In this document: positions 43,323 to 52,962 of the stretch, one piece after another
Layout of the letters: every line of letters starts with the position of its first letter
Numbering within the stretch: the first letter of the stretch is position 1
Assembly (NCBI RefSeq): GCF_002847305.1
Contig: NZ_CP025408.1
Location: 2,439,001-2,503,000, forward strand
From: Paracoccus tegillarcae
GTDB taxonomy: Bacteria; Pseudomonadota; Alphaproteobacteria; Rhodobacterales; Rhodobacteraceae
Direction of reading: 5' to 3'
DNA length: 64,000 nucleotides
Notes under the pieces: generated by a model
Database searches by the model: none
Seen by the model: the letters and a program-made list of their open reading frames with translations, nothing else
What the model was told of the DNA's origin: nothing
Position numbers and translations under genes: made by a program

Positions 43323-44407
43323 TGGCTGAACGACTGGCCCTGATCGCGGCCGGCGGTACGGGCGGACATATGTTTCCCGCGCAGGCACTGGCCGAGGTCT
43401 TGCTGGCCGAGGGTTGGCGTGTGCGCCTGTCCACCGATGATCGTGGCGCGCGCTATGCCACCGGCTTTCCCGAGGCGGTCGAGCGCAGCGTCGTATCCTC
43501 TGCGACAACCGCGCGCGGCGGGCTGGCGGGCAAGCTGGCAGCGCCATTCAGGATTGCTGCGGGCGTGCTGGCCGCGCGCAAAAGCTTTCGTACAGACCGC
43601 CCCGATATCGTTGTGGGCTTCGGCGGCTATCCGACCATACCGGCGATGGCCGCGGCGCTGACAAGCCGCGTGCCGCGGATGATCCATGAACAAAACGGGG
43701 TAATGGGCCGGGTCAACACGGCCTTTGCCCGCCGCGTCGATGCGGTCGCCTGCGGCACATGGCCGACCGAATTGCCCGATGGGGTCGACGGCGTCCACAC
43801 CGGCAACCCGGTCCGCGCCACCGTGCGCGACCGCGCCGCTGCGCCCTATGTGCCGCCCGGCGCGGGGCCGATCCATATCACCATCATCGGCGGCTCACAG
43901 GGGGCGCGCGTTCTCTCGGATATCGTGCCCGCGGCGATTGCCGATCTGCCCGCCGATCTGCGGCCCCGGCTGCGCATTGCCCATCAGGCCCGCAAAGAGG
44001 ATCACGACCGGGTGGTCGCCGCCTATTCACAGGCCGGTGTCACCGCCGAGGTCCGTCACTTCTTTGACGACGTGCCCGAGCGGTTCGCGCGTTCGCAGCT
44101 GATCGTGGCGCGCTCGGGCGCCTCGACCATCGCTGATCTGACGGTCATCGGCCGTCCCTCTATCCTGATCCCGCTGCCGACCGCGACCGGCGATCACCAG
44201 ACCGCCAATGCGCGCCCTCTGGCCGATGCCGATGCCGCGCTGATGCTGCCGGAATCGGTGCTTGACGGCGAAAGCCTGACGCGCGACATGCTTTCGATCA
44301 TTTCCGATCCCGCCCGCGCGTCCCGCATGGCCGCCGCCGCCCTTTCGCTTGGCCGCCCCGACGCGGCCCGCCGCCTGTATGATCTCGTCACGGAGTTGTC
44401 CGCATGA
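43322..44407 (+). CDS. murG: UDP-GlcNAc:undecaprenyl-pyrophosphoryl-MurNAc-pentapeptide GlcNAc transferase
   Basis: 361 aa. Makes lipid II on the inner face of the membrane. Seen: the N-terminal [46 protein letters not shown] and the C-terminal donor-binding [16 protein letters not shown] and [11 protein letters not shown]. It shares one base with the ftsW stop and overlaps murC by four (ATGA, 44404-44407). Confidence 0.96.
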   Translation: MAERLALIAAGGTGGHMFPAQALAEVLLAEGWRVRLSTDDRGARYATGFPEAVERSVVSSATTARGGLAGKLAAPFRIAAGVLAARKSFRTDRPDIVVGFGGYPTIPAMAAALTSRVPRMIHEQNGVMGRVNTAFARRVDAVACGTWPTELPDGVDGVHTGNPVRATVRDRAAAPYVPPGAGPIHITIIGGSQGARVLSDIVPAAIADLPADLRPRLRIAHQARKEDHDRVVAAYSQAGVTAEVRHFFDDVPERFARSQLIVARSGASTIADLTVIGRPSILIPLPTATGDHQTANARPLADADAALMLPESVLDGESLTRDMLSIISDPARASRMAAAALSLGRPDAARRLYDLVTELSA

Positions 44408-45837
44408 ATGCCGCCGCCGCAACCAAGCTGCCCATGGAACTGGGTCCCATTCATTTCGTCGGCATCGGCGGCATCGGCATGTCGGGCATCGCCGAAGTGC
44501 TGCTGACCCTCGGCTACCGCGTGCAGGGCAGCGATCTGAAACGCTCGAAAATCACCGACCGGCTGGAAAAGCTGGGCGCGACCGTGTTCGAGGGCCAGCG
44601 CGCCGAAAACATCGGCGAGGCAGGCGTGGTCGTCATCTCGACCGCGATCAAGAAGGGCAACCCGGAACTGGAAGAGGCGCGCCGCAGCGGCCTGCCCGTC
44701 GTGCGCCGCGCGGAAATGCTGGCCGAACTGATGCGGATGAAATCCAACATTGCCATCGGCGGCACCCACGGCAAGACCACCACCACCACCATGGTCGCCA
44801 CGCTGCTGGATGCGGGCGGCATCGATCCGACCGTCATCAATGGCGGCGTGATCCATGCTTACGGGTCCAACGCACGCGCGGGCGAGGGCGAATGGATGGT
44901 CGTCGAGGCCGACGAATCCGATGGCAGCTTCAACCGCCTGCCCGCCGATATCGCCATCGTCACCAATATCGACCCCGAGCATATGGAGCATTGGGGCGAT
45001 TTCGACGCGCTGCGCAAGGGTTTCTATGATTTCGCCTCCGGCATCCCGTTTTACGGCCTCGCCGTCTGCTGCACCGATCATGCCGAGGTTCAGGCGCTGG
45101 TCGGCAAGCTGACCGACCGCCGCGTGGTGACCTTTGGCTTCAACGCGCAGGCCGATGTGCGCGCGTTGAACCTGACCTATGAGGACGGCATCGCGCATTT
45201 CGACGTGGCGTTGCAGGGCGAAGGCCCCACCGAAAACGGCGATATCGAGATGATCGAAGGCTGCACCCTGCCGATGCCCGGCGATCACAACGTCTCGAAC
45301 GCGCTGGCCGCCATTGCCGTCGCCCGTCATCTGGGCATGAAAAAGACCGAGATCCGCGAGGCGCTGGCCAATTTCGGTGGCGTCGGTCGCCGCTTTACGC
45401 GCGTGGGCGAGGTGAACGGCGTCACCATCATCGACGATTACGGCCACCACCCGGTGGAAATTGCCGCCGTGCTGAAAGCCGCGCGGCAATCGACCAGAGG
45501 CCGCGTGATCGCCGTGCACCAGCCGCACCGCTATAGCCGCCTGTCCAGCCTGTTCGAGGATTTCTGCACCTGTTTCAACGAGGCCGATGTCGTCGGCATC
45601 ACCGATATCTATGCGGCTGGCGAAGACCCCATTCCGGGCGCGGGCCGCGACGATCTGGTCGCGGGCCTGATTGCCCACGGCCACCGCCACGCCCGCGCGG
45701 TGATCGACGAAGAGGATCTGGCCCGGCTGGTGCGCGAACAGGCCCGGCCCGGCGATATGGTCGTCTGCCTCGGTGCGGGCACCATCAGCGCCTGGGCCAA
45801 TGGGCTGCCCGAGCGCCTGCAAGGAAAGGCCGCGTGA
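44404..45837 (+). CDS. murC: UDP-N-acetylmuramate--L-alanine ligase
   Basis: 477 aa. Adds L-Ala to UDP-MurNAc with ATP. Seen: [20 protein letters not shown], the P-loop [41 protein letters not shown] and [14 protein letters not shown]. It ends TGATG with the start of the DUF2484-like gene. In many Rhodobacteraceae murB, ddl and ftsQAZ follow soon; here they do not. Confidence 0.97.
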   Translation: MNAAAATKLPMELGPIHFVGIGGIGMSGIAEVLLTLGYRVQGSDLKRSKITDRLEKLGATVFEGQRAENIGEAGVVVISTAIKKGNPELEEARRSGLPVVRRAEMLAELMRMKSNIAIGGTHGKTTTTTMVATLLDAGGIDPTVINGGVIHAYGSNARAGEGEWMVVEADESDGSFNRLPADIAIVTNIDPEHMEHWGDFDALRKGFYDFASGIPFYGLAVCCTDHAEVQALVGKLTDRRVVTFGFNAQADVRALNLTYEDGIAHFDVALQGEGPTENGDIEMIEGCTLPMPGDHNVSNALAAIAVARHLGMKKTEIREALANFGGVGRRFTRVGEVNGVTIIDDYGHHPVEIAAVLKAARQSTRGRVIAVHQPHRYSRLSSLFEDFCTCFNEADVVGITDIYAAGEDPIPGAGRDDLVAGLIAHGHRHARAVIDEEDLARLVREQARPGDMVVCLGAGTISAWANGLPERLQGKAA

Positions 45838-46097
45838 TGCTGGATGCCGCCCAAGGCGCATTGGTGCTGGCGGCCCTTTGGCTGATCGTGGCGCTGTTTG
45901 CGCCGCTGATTTTTCCGCGCCGTGGCACGGTGGCGGTCTGGACGCTGATCGCGGTGGGCATCCCGGTGCTGGGCTGGCTGACGCTGCATTGGGGGCCTAT
46001 GGCCGGGGTCAGTGCCCTGGCGGCTGGCGCCGTGCTGATCTCATCGCCGCCCCTGGCCCGCCGCCCGCGCGCGCCCGAACGGAGCCCGGCCGAATGA
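45837..46097 (+). CDS. DUF2484-type small membrane protein
   Basis: 86 aa from ATG 45837 (GTG 45834 is adjacent). Three hydrophobic segments: ALVLAALWLIVALFAPLIF, TVAVWTLIAVGIPVLGWLTL, and one near 58-72. Proteins of this kind recur after murC in Rhodobacteraceae, so a cell-envelope role is likely but unproven. It shares one base with murC and four with the next gene. Confidence 0.75.
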   Translation: MLDAAQGALVLAALWLIVALFAPLIFPRRGTVAVWTLIAVGIPVLGWLTLHWGPMAGVSALAAGAVLISSPPLARRPRAPERSPAE

Positions 46098-46441
46098 GCC
46101 CCTGGCCCATTGCGCTGGCCTGCCTGCTGGGTGCGATCTTCATCGCCGGCTGGTGCTCCATGCGCCGCCTCTGGTGGCCCTATATGGTGCTGGCAGTCCT
46201 GACTGCGGTGATCGCGCTGCAACTCTTTTACGCCTTCCGCGGCCATGCCGGTTACCACGACCTGTCCGCCCTGACCGCGATGAAAGCCACCGTCATGCCG
46301 GCGCTTGTCGGCACAGCCATCGGCACCCTTGCGGGCGAGCGTCTGGGCACCGGCCTCAACTGGCGCAGCTGGCAAGGGGCGGTAGCGCTGATCGCGCTGG
46401 CCGTGGCGTTGGGCGCGGTGGTGCGGGCGTTGTTGATCTAG
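46094..46441 (+). CDS. Small membrane protein, unknown function
   Basis: 115 aa with four hydrophobic segments (MSPWPIALACLLGAIFIAGW, WWPYMVLAVLTAVIALQLFY, and two more) and a polar turn RGHAGYHDL. ATG 46094 overlaps the stop of the preceding gene (ATGA), so it belongs to the ftsW-murG-murC transcript. I do not recognise the family. Confidence 0.7.
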   Translation: MSPWPIALACLLGAIFIAGWCSMRRLWWPYMVLAVLTAVIALQLFYAFRGHAGYHDLSALTAMKATVMPALVGTAIGTLAGERLGTGLNWRSWQGAVALIALAVALGAVVRALLI

Positions 46442-46489
46442 GCGCGTTCGCCGGTTGCTCTGACGCGCCAAACGGGCAATTCTGCGCGA

Positions 46490-48112
46490 ATGAGTGATCT
46501 GCCGAAAATCCACGACGACGACTCGCTGAGAGCATGGCTTGAAACGCGCCCGCCCGAGGACGCCGTCATCATCGCCCACCGCGTCGCGATGCGCGTCACA
46601 CCGATCTGGTGCGCAGAGATGGGGGAAGGATGGGCGCGGCAAAGTGAATTGACGGCTATACTGATTGCGCGGTTGAATCTGACCTCTGGGGTTGCGTGCA
46701 AATATCCAACCCCAGAGGTCACCCGCGCCGCCGACTCCGCCTTCGTTGCCGCCTTCGCCGCCAACGCCGCCGACTCCGCCTTCTCCGCCGCCAACGCCGC
46801 CGACTCCGCCTTCTCCGCCGCCAACGCCGCCGACTCCGCCTTCTCCGCCGCCAACGCCGCCGACTCCGACTCCGCCTTCGCCGCCGCCGCCCGCTCCGCC
46901 GCCGCCGCCCGCTCCGCCGCCGCCGACTCCGCCCGCTTCGCCGCCGCCGCCAACGCCGCCCGCGCCGCTTTTTGGACGCAAATCGAGCAGGATGCTCACG
47001 CAGTTCTGGCAGAGACTGACCTGCTTGCAGCACCCTTGTGGCAACAGGAAAACCCGCTTGCCCAGATATGGCAAACCGCGCAACCTGTCCTGCGTGAAAG
47101 CCCCGGCGGCGCGTTCTGGATCGACTGGTATCAACGCACCCTCGACGGTCGCCCGCAGAATTGGCCGCTGCTGCGCGATGTTGCGCTGATCGACAATGCG
47201 CTGTGGGACGAGGGCGGCGAGGCGCTGGATCGGGAAATCAAGCGTTTGGTTGCCACACATCGGTCGGGCGATGGGACGGCGCTTTCTCGTGCCTCGCCGG
47301 TCGATTTTGATTTCGATGAACATTTGCAACAGATGCAAATCGTCGGCTTTGCTGAGGATGTCGCGCATCTTGACGATCCGGCAGCGGTTGCGGCTTTTTC
47401 TGCCGACGCTGAAGAATTGCAAGAGGGGTTGCAGGACTTTCTGGATTTCGCGGCAGATGCAGGGCGAAGCTCGAACCAAGCCTTTCGCAGCGCGCTGGCG
47501 GCAGAAAAGCTGTTGAAAGAGTTGGGCCGCTGCAACGATGCCGAATCCATTCGTGCCCGTCGACTGATCATGCTGGGCAAGACATTTGCTGATATGGCCC
47601 TTGACGATCACGAGCGCGCAAGGCTTGGCGAGGCGCTGACAAACATGATGGATAGTCAGGTTAGCCTGCTGCGCACGATCTACCGCAAACATCTGGCCCT
47701 GGCGTTGGAACGGCTGCGGCCCTTGATGACGCTAGAACTAGGTGAGCAGGATCCCGACGAACTGTTGGCCGCCGCAGAGAAGCTGGCGGAAATGCTGGAG
47801 AACGCCGACAATAGAGAGTTGGCCCGTTTGTCGCCCGAGGCCCGCGCCGTGATCGAAGACTTCGTGGACGAACTTCGCCAACAGCGAGGTGCACTTGGCG
47901 ACGCCTCCTCGCCCGAAAGAGAAGCGGCGTTGAGTAAGAGGTTTGCCGAAGCCTACGGCGCTGTCGCGGTGGCTTATGGTCGCTTACTCGAAAAAGGTAA
48001 GCCGCATGTTGAACGTGCCAGCGAAGGCGTTGATTGGGTGATCAGGCAATACAAGCGCTGGGATAGCTTGGATAAGATTGCAGATACGATCAAGGATTGT
48101 TCCTGCTATTGA
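46490..48112 (+). CDS. Unrecognised protein with an Ala-rich 5/10-residue repeat region
   Basis: 540 aa, no signal peptide or clear membrane segment. Residues 1-78 form a small domain (IHDDDSLRAWLETRPPEDAV, AHRVAMRVTPIWCAEMGEGW). Residues 79-160 are an Ala-rich array of period five (AADSA FSAAN) with three exact copies of NAADSAFSAA. Residues 161-240 are Trp-rich (FWIDWYQRTLDGRPQNWPLL), and residues 270-540 are acidic, helical and coiled-coil prone, ending DTIKDCSCY. No convincing ribosome binding site precedes ATG 46490. It sits where murB would be expected. The function is unknown; an effector, immunity-type or structural role are all possible. Confidence 0.7.
   Translation: MSDLPKIHDDDSLRAWLETRPPEDAVIIAHRVAMRVTPIWCAEMGEGWARQSELTAILIARLNLTSGVACKYPTPEVTRAADSAFVAAFAANAADSAFSAANAADSAFSAANAADSAFSAANAADSDSAFAAAARSAAAARSAAADSARFAAAANAARAAFWTQIEQDAHAVLAETDLLAAPLWQQENPLAQIWQTAQPVLRESPGGAFWIDWYQRTLDGRPQNWPLLRDVALIDNALWDEGGEALDREIKRLVATHRSGDGTALSRASPVDFDFDEHLQQMQIVGFAEDVAHLDDPAAVAAFSADAEELQEGLQDFLDFAADAGRSSNQAFRSALAAEKLLKELGRCNDAESIRARRLIMLGKTFADMALDDHERARLGEALTNMMDSQVSLLRTIYRKHLALALERLRPLMTLELGEQDPDELLAAAEKLAEMLENADNRELARLSPEARAVIEDFVDELRQQRGALGDASSPEREAALSKRFAEAYGAVAVAYGRLLEKGKPHVERASEGVDWVIRQYKRWDSLDKIADTIKDCSCY
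46680..46721. repeat. Perfect 15-bp inverted repeat inside the Ala-rich gene
   Basis: TGACCTCTGGGGTTG (46680-46694) and its exact complement (46707-46721) flank a 12-base loop. It encodes residues LTSGVACKYPTPEVT and lies 40 bases before the tandem repeats. Such a long perfect stem within a coding region is unusual. Confidence 0.85.
46761..46850 (+). repeat. 30-bp minisatellite, three identical tandem copies
   Basis: Three base-for-base identical 30-bp units (46761-46790, 46791-46820, 46821-46850), followed by a partial fourth to about 46868 and degenerate relatives on both sides. Each unit encodes ten residues in frame, so copy-number change alters protein length without a frameshift. Confidence 0.95.
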
Positions 48113-48124
48113 TCCAATGCCCGC

Positions 48125-49072
48125 TTAACCCGCCAGCGATGTGGCCAGCAGCAGCCAGAGCGGCAGGCTTAGTGCCGAGAGGACGGTTTGCCAGGTGAAG
48201 GTGTCGGCGTAGAACTCGGCGTCTCCGCCCATTTGCCGCGCCAGGATATAGCCGACCGAGGCGCCGGGTGCGGCGGTCAGCAGCAGGCCCGAGGCGATCT
48301 GGTTGCCGGGCAGTTGCATGGCCAGTGCCAGCAGCAGGAACAAGAGCGGGCAGACCAGCAGGCGCAGGCTGACGGCGATCCACAAGGCGGCGTCGGTTTG
48401 CCACAGCCGGCGCAGCTCGATCCCCGCGCCGACGGTCAAGAGGCCCACGGCAAGCGCGCCCTGGCCCAGCCAGTCCAGCGGTGCCAGCACGGCGGCTGGC
48501 AGCACGGTGCCCGACAGGTTGAGGATCAGCCCTGCCGCGCAGCCAAGGACCAGCGGGTTGCGGATGATCTCGGCGGTGATGCGGCGGCTGACCTGGGCGC
48601 GGGTCGGCTTGGTGGCGCCCGGTGTTTCAGGCGGAAACGCCGTCAGCGCGACGATGGCGCTGATGTTGAAGGCGGGGATCAGAAAGGCCATCGCAACCGC
48701 CAGATCGCTGACCGCAGCCGGCCCCAGCCCCTGCGCCGCGACCGCCAGCACCAGCAGCGAGTTGAACCGCATCGCAGACTGAAAGAACGAGGTCAGCCGC
48801 GGGTTCGACAGCCGCAACGGACGGCGCAGCGCAAATGCGGTCAGCCCGATGGCCAGAAAGGCCAGCGACACGGCCAGCACATAGGGACCGACCCGGCCAA
48901 GCGACAGGTCCGAGCGATAGATCGAGGTCAGCAGGATGGCAGGGAACATCAGGCGAAAGCCCAACTGCTCGACCCCCGGCCAGTTCTGCGGCGCAATGAT
49001 GTTCGCGCGCCGTGCGGCGTAGCCAAGGGCCACCAATGCGATGACAGGCAGGATCGACAGGGCGGCTTGCAT
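48125..49072 (-). CDS. AEC family transporter (auxin efflux carrier type), copy 1
   Basis: 315 aa, ten hydrophobic helices in two halves. Motifs include LGFRLMFPAILLTSIYRSDL, MRFNSLLVLAVAA, AFLIPAFNISAIVALTAF and YADTFTWQTVLSALSLPLWL. AEC proteins are secondary carriers for malonate, malate or other organic acids; the substrate here is unknown. It is convergent with the Ala-rich gene and lies 79 bases downstream of a paralogue on the same strand. Confidence 0.9.
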   Translation of the reverse strand: MQAALSILPVIALVALGYAARRANIIAPQNWPGVEQLGFRLMFPAILLTSIYRSDLSLGRVGPYVLAVSLAFLAIGLTAFALRRPLRLSNPRLTSFFQSAMRFNSLLVLAVAAQGLGPAAVSDLAVAMAFLIPAFNISAIVALTAFPPETPGATKPTRAQVSRRITAEIIRNPLVLGCAAGLILNLSGTVLPAAVLAPLDWLGQGALAVGLLTVGAGIELRRLWQTDAALWIAVSLRLLVCPLLFLLLALAMQLPGNQIASGLLLTAAPGASVGYILARQMGGDAEFYADTFTWQTVLSALSLPLWLLLATSLAG

Positions 49073-49151
49073 CGTGGTCTCTTGCTTGGGTTGGCCGTGG
49101 CTTCACTGCCATTGTGTTAGCGACAGGCGCCCGCAAGGAAAAGCCGCCATC

Positions 49152-50075
49152 TCACCCCGGCAGGGCGAGCCACAGCCAAAACGGAATGGTCAGCGCGGAC
49201 AGGACGGTCTGCCAGGTCAGGATGTCTGCGTAAAGCTCGGCGTCGCCGTTCATCTGCCGGGCCATGATATAGCCGTTTGCGGCCGCCGGAACCGCCATTG
49301 CCAGCGTGCCTGCGACCAGGGCATCAGTGCCCAGCCCGACCAGTTTGCCGGCGATCAGAAACAGCCCCGGCATCCCGATCAGCCGCAACCCGACCCCGGC
49401 CCAAAGCACCGGCGCGATGCTCAGCAGCCTGCGCGGCTGGATCGCGGCGCCCACCGCCATGATCCCGACGGCCAGTGCCGCGCGCCCGATCATCTCCAGC
49501 GCCTGCATGACCGCATCTGGCAGCGGATTGCCCGCAAGATTCAGCGCAATGCCGATCAGACAGCCCTGCACCAAGGGGTTTCGCAGCACCTCGGCGGCAA
49601 TCTGCGCAGCCGTGCGCTGCTGCGGGCCGTAGGCGGCGAGAATGATGATATTGGCGACGTTGATCGTGGGGATCATCACCGCCATCCCGACCGAGATCAG
49701 CGTGATCCCCTGCGACCCCGTCAGCAGCGCCGCGATGGCCAGCGCGATAAAGCCGTTCCATCGTGTCACCGCCTGAAACAGGCTGGTAAACTGCGGATTT
49801 GGCAGGCGCTCAGGCGGCAGCAGCCAGCGCATCGCCATCAGCGCCAGAACCGCCAGCGCCAGCACGCCCAGCAGCGTCAGGCCAAACCGGCCGATTGTGT
49901 CGCGGCCCAGATCGGCGGGCGCAATGGCCGAGATCAGCATGGCGGGGAACAGCAGGCGATAGGCCAGTCTCTCGACCCCCGACCACGCGTCGCGCGGCAC
50001 CAGCCCGCCCGCACGGACAGCATAGCCTGTCGCGATGACCAGTATGACAGGCAGAACGGCAGAGATAATCGGCAT
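49152..50075 (-). CDS. AEC family transporter, copy 2
   Basis: 307 aa from ATG 50073-50075; a longer in-frame reading overlaps gatC antisense and is rejected. It is clearly related to copy 1: LAYRLLFPAMLISAIAPADL, TRWNGFIALAIAALLTGSQG, AVMIPTINVANIIILAAYGP and YADILTWQTVLSALTIPFWL. The two are probably an old tandem duplication, since they have diverged considerably. It is divergent from gatC. Confidence 0.9.
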   Translation of the reverse strand: MPIISAVLPVILVIATGYAVRAGGLVPRDAWSGVERLAYRLLFPAMLISAIAPADLGRDTIGRFGLTLLGVLALAVLALMAMRWLLPPERLPNPQFTSLFQAVTRWNGFIALAIAALLTGSQGITLISVGMAVMIPTINVANIIILAAYGPQQRTAAQIAAEVLRNPLVQGCLIGIALNLAGNPLPDAVMQALEMIGRAALAVGIMAVGAAIQPRRLLSIAPVLWAGVGLRLIGMPGLFLIAGKLVGLGTDALVAGTLAMAVPAAANGYIMARQMNGDAELYADILTWQTVLSALTIPFWLWLALPG

Positions 50076-50138
50076 CCGGGTCTTCTTGCAGCGCGGCTGC
50101 GGCCACGATAAACCCCGGCTCAAGCGAAAGGAAACCCC

Positions 50139-50426
50139 ATGTCGATCACTCAAGACGAGGCCCGCAAGGTCGCGCATCTGGCGCGGATCAAGGTCGAGGA
50201 TGAGGCGCTGCCCGCGCTGGCGGCCGAGTTGAACAACATCCTGCATTTCATGGAGCAACTGAACGAGGTCGACGTCGAGGGGATCGAGCCGATGACGGGT
50301 GTCACGTCCATGCGCCTGAAGCGCCGCGAGGATGTGGTGACGACGGGCGAGATGGCCGACAAGATCCTGCACAACGCCCCCGACGCGCGTGAGGGCTTTT
50401 TCGCGGTGCCGAAGGTGGTGGAATGA
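50139..50426 (+). CDS. gatC: Asp-tRNA(Asn)/Glu-tRNA(Gln) amidotransferase subunit C
   Basis: 95 aa. GatC family: [40 protein letters not shown] and [16 protein letters not shown], which wraps GatA and GatB. AGGAAA precedes the ATG. Its stop overlaps the gatA start (ATGA, 50423-50426). gatB is not in the window. Confidence 0.95.
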   Translation: MSITQDEARKVAHLARIKVEDEALPALAAELNNILHFMEQLNEVDVEGIEPMTGVTSMRLKRREDVVTTGEMADKILHNAPDAREGFFAVPKVVE

Positions 50427-51907
50427 GCGATCTGAACAAACTGACCATCGCCGAGGCGCGCGACGCGCTGGCCAAGGGCGACGTGACCTCGGTTGATCTG
50501 ACCGAGGCCTGCCTTGGCGCTGTCGAAGCCGCCGGCGCGCTGAATGCCTTTGTCCACAAGACGCCCGACATGGCCCGCGACATGGCCCGCGCAGCCGATG
50601 AACGCATCAAGGCAGGCAACGCCGTGCCGATGACGGGGATCCCGCTTGGAATCAAGGATCTGTTCTGCACCACAGGCGTGGAATCGCAGGCGGCCAGCCG
50701 CATTCTGGACGGGTTCCGCCCGGAATATGAATCGACCGTGACCCAGAACCTCTGGGATGCGGGCGCAGTGATGCTGGGCAAGCTGAACATGGACGAATTC
50801 GCCATGGGCTCGTCGAACGAGACCAGCACTTATGGCAATGCGGTCAATCCGTGGAAGGGCAAGGATGGCGCTGAACTGACGCCGGGTGGATCGTCGGGTG
50901 GGTCCTCTGCCGCAGTGGCAGCCGATCTGTGTCTGGCTGCGACCGGCACCGATACCGGCGGCTCGATCCGCCAGCCCGCGGCCTTCACCGGCACGGTCGG
51001 GCTAAAGCCGACCTATGGCCGGGTCAGCCGCTGGGGCACGATTGCCTTTGCCAGCAGTCTGGATCAGGCCGGGCCCATGACCAAGACCGTGCGCGACGCG
51101 GCGATCATGCTGGGCGCGATGGCCTCGGTCGACGACAAGGACTCGACCAGCGCCGATATCCCGGTGCCCGATTTCGAGGCTGCGCTGACCGGCGACATTC
51201 GCGGCAAAAAGATCGGTATCCCGCGTGAATACCGCATCGACGGCATTCCCGATGAAATCGACGCATTGTGGCGGCAGGGTGCCGAGATGCTGCGTGATGC
51301 CGGCGCAGAGATCGTCGATATCAGCCTGCCGCATACCAAATACGCGCTGCCGGCCTATTACGTCATTGCACCGGCAGAGGCATCGTCGAACCTGGCGCGC
51401 TATGACGGCGTGCGCTATGGCCGCCGCGCCAAGCTGGGGCAGGGCGACGGCATCAACGATATGTACGAAAAGACCCGCGCCGAGGGCTTTGGCCCCGAGG
51501 TACAGCGCCGCGTGATGATCGGCACCTATGTGCTGTCGGCAGGGTTTTACGATGCCTACTACAACCGCGCCCGCAAGGTGCGTGCGCTGATCAAGCGCGA
51601 CTTCGATCAGGTTTACGCCGATGGGGTCGATGCGATCCTGACGCCGGCCACCCCGTCCAGCGCCTTTGCGCTGGGTTCGATGGCCAAGGCCGACCCGGTC
51701 GAGATGTATCTCAACGACGTGTTTACCGTGACGGTGAACCTTGCCGGTCTGCCGGGTATCTCGGTGCCCGTCGGGCTGGACGGGCAGGGGCTGCCTTTGG
51801 GCCTGCAACTGATCGGACGGCCCTTTGACGAGGGCGAATTGCTGAACGTCGCGCAGGTCATGGAAGGTGCTGCGGGATTTGTGGCCAAGCCGGATCGCTG
51901 GTGGTAG
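50423..51907 (+). CDS. gatA: Asp-tRNA(Asn)/Glu-tRNA(Gln) amidotransferase subunit A
   Basis: 494 aa amidase-signature enzyme that frees ammonia from glutamine to amidate mischarged tRNA. The Ser-cisSer-Lys triad is visible: Lys in [14 protein letters not shown], the two Ser in [17 protein letters not shown] and [40 protein letters not shown] and [20 protein letters not shown] also fit GatA. It is translated together with gatC. Confidence 0.96.
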   Translation: MSDLNKLTIAEARDALAKGDVTSVDLTEACLGAVEAAGALNAFVHKTPDMARDMARAADERIKAGNAVPMTGIPLGIKDLFCTTGVESQAASRILDGFRPEYESTVTQNLWDAGAVMLGKLNMDEFAMGSSNETSTYGNAVNPWKGKDGAELTPGGSSGGSSAAVAADLCLAATGTDTGGSIRQPAAFTGTVGLKPTYGRVSRWGTIAFASSLDQAGPMTKTVRDAAIMLGAMASVDDKDSTSADIPVPDFEAALTGDIRGKKIGIPREYRIDGIPDEIDALWRQGAEMLRDAGAEIVDISLPHTKYALPAYYVIAPAEASSNLARYDGVRYGRRAKLGQGDGINDMYEKTRAEGFGPEVQRRVMIGTYVLSAGFYDAYYNRARKVRALIKRDFDQVYADGVDAILTPATPSSAFALGSMAKADPVEMYLNDVFTVTVNLAGLPGISVPVGLDGQGLPLGLQLIGRPFDEGELLNVAQVMEGAAGFVAKPDRWW

Positions 51908-51940
51908 GCTGCCCGGCAAAGGGACAGGATCGGGAACGGT

Positions 51941-52519
51941 ATGATGCATAAGATGGTGTTGGTCGGTTTGCTGGCCCTGGCGGGCTGCAATGAGCATCAG
52001 GGCGGCAATCCCAATTACCAGATGAGCGACAGCCGCTATGGCCAGTATCTGCGCGACCGCGAGGTTGCTCTGATGACCGGCTCGCAGCCGCCCGCGACCA
52101 TTCCCGTCGCCCTGCCCGCCGAGGCGCCGACCGCGGCCCAGATCAAGGGCCCGACGCTGATGCAGATCATCGGCGCGAATTATCGCAGCCAGGTCGCCTC
52201 GGCGCAGGGTGGCGGCACCGATGTTCCGACCGAGGGCTTGCCGGTGGTGACATCCGGCCCCTATCCGGGCTCGACCCCGGTTCTGGTGCGCTATGCCTTT
52301 GCCGCACAGCACGCGCCGGGAACGACGGTCTGGGCGCGTCAGGGTGGCTCGACCGCGACGGCGGCACGGCAATGCGTGACCCATCCTGATGCGGCAGCGG
52401 CGCAGACGGCGTTTCTGTCACTGGGTGGACCAGAGCGCGATCCCAGGGGCATGGACCCCGATGGTGATGGCTTTGTCTGTGGCTGGGATCCCGCGCCTTA
52501 TCGGCAAGACCAACTGTGA
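51941..52519 (+). CDS. Lipoprotein with a C-terminal excalibur-like calcium motif
   Basis: 192 aa. A short hydrophobic leader ends in the lipobox LALAGC (Cys near residue 16), so it is probably lipid-anchored. The middle (residues 45-110) is Pro/Ala-rich. The C terminus carries MDPDGDGFVCGWDPAPYR, with the D-x-D-x-D-G-x-x-C spacing of excalibur calcium-binding motifs often found on cell-wall proteins, plus a second Cys in ARQCVTHPD. It is first of a four-gene run of GTGA/ATGA overlaps with a cupin, an amidase and a GFA protein. Function unknown. Confidence 0.75.
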   Translation: MMHKMVLVGLLALAGCNEHQGGNPNYQMSDSRYGQYLRDREVALMTGSQPPATIPVALPAEAPTAAQIKGPTLMQIIGANYRSQVASAQGGGTDVPTEGLPVVTSGPYPGSTPVLVRYAFAAQHAPGTTVWARQGGSTATAARQCVTHPDAAAAQTAFLSLGGPERDPRGMDPDGDGFVCGWDPAPYRQDQL

Positions 52520-52962
52520 TCCTGCGCAAGGGCAGCGTCGAGGGTCAGCAGATCTTCGGCTCGGCACCGCGGACCGAGGAACGGTTTGGCGACGTGGCGG
52601 GGCTGAAAATTCTGGGCGTCAATATCGTGACGCTGGCGCCGGGTGAACACTCGGCGCAGAAACATTGGCATTCGGGCAGTGATGAATTCATCATGGTGCT
52701 GGAAGGCATGGCCACCGTGATCGAGGATGACGCGGCGACCCAGATCGGCCCCGGCGATATGGCGCTGTGGCCCGCGGCCAGCGAAATCGGTCATCAGATC
52801 GTCAATCGCAGTCAGGCGCCGCTGCGCTATCTTTGTGCCGGGACCAACCCGGATGCGGAAACCGTGCGCTATCCCGATCAGGGCGAAACGCTGCACTGGA
52901 TCAGGCCGGACTGGCATGTGCAGGGCGATGACGGCACCGTCCGGCGTCGCGGGACGGAATGA
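52516..52962 (+). CDS. Cupin-domain protein
   Basis: 148 aa from GTG 52516, overlapping the preceding stop (GTGA). Cupin motif 1 is HWHSGSDEFIMVLEGMATVI and motif 2 is PGDMALWPAASEIGHQIVNR, providing likely metal His and Glu. Such single-domain cupins bind metal and a small ligand, often a sugar or carboxylate. The sequence alone does not give the reaction. It overlaps the amidase start by four bases. Confidence 0.85.
   Translation: MILRKGSVEGQQIFGSAPRTEERFGDVAGLKILGVNIVTLAPGEHSAQKHWHSGSDEFIMVLEGMATVIEDDAATQIGPGDMALWPAASEIGHQIVNRSQAPLRYLCAGTNPDAETVRYPDQGETLHWIRPDWHVQGDDGTVRRRGTE

Noticed and set aside
46692..47189. Pro-rich (TPPSPPP) frame inside the Ala-rich gene
   Set aside because: Produced by reading the 30-bp repeats one base out of phase; there is no start signal, and the upstream domain of the 540-aa frame reads through.
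45785..47692. 635-codon minus-strand frame covering the murC end, two small genes and the Ala-rich gene
   Set aside because: It reads Gly/Val/Glu repeats from the minisatellite in another frame and crosses several well-supported plus-strand genes.
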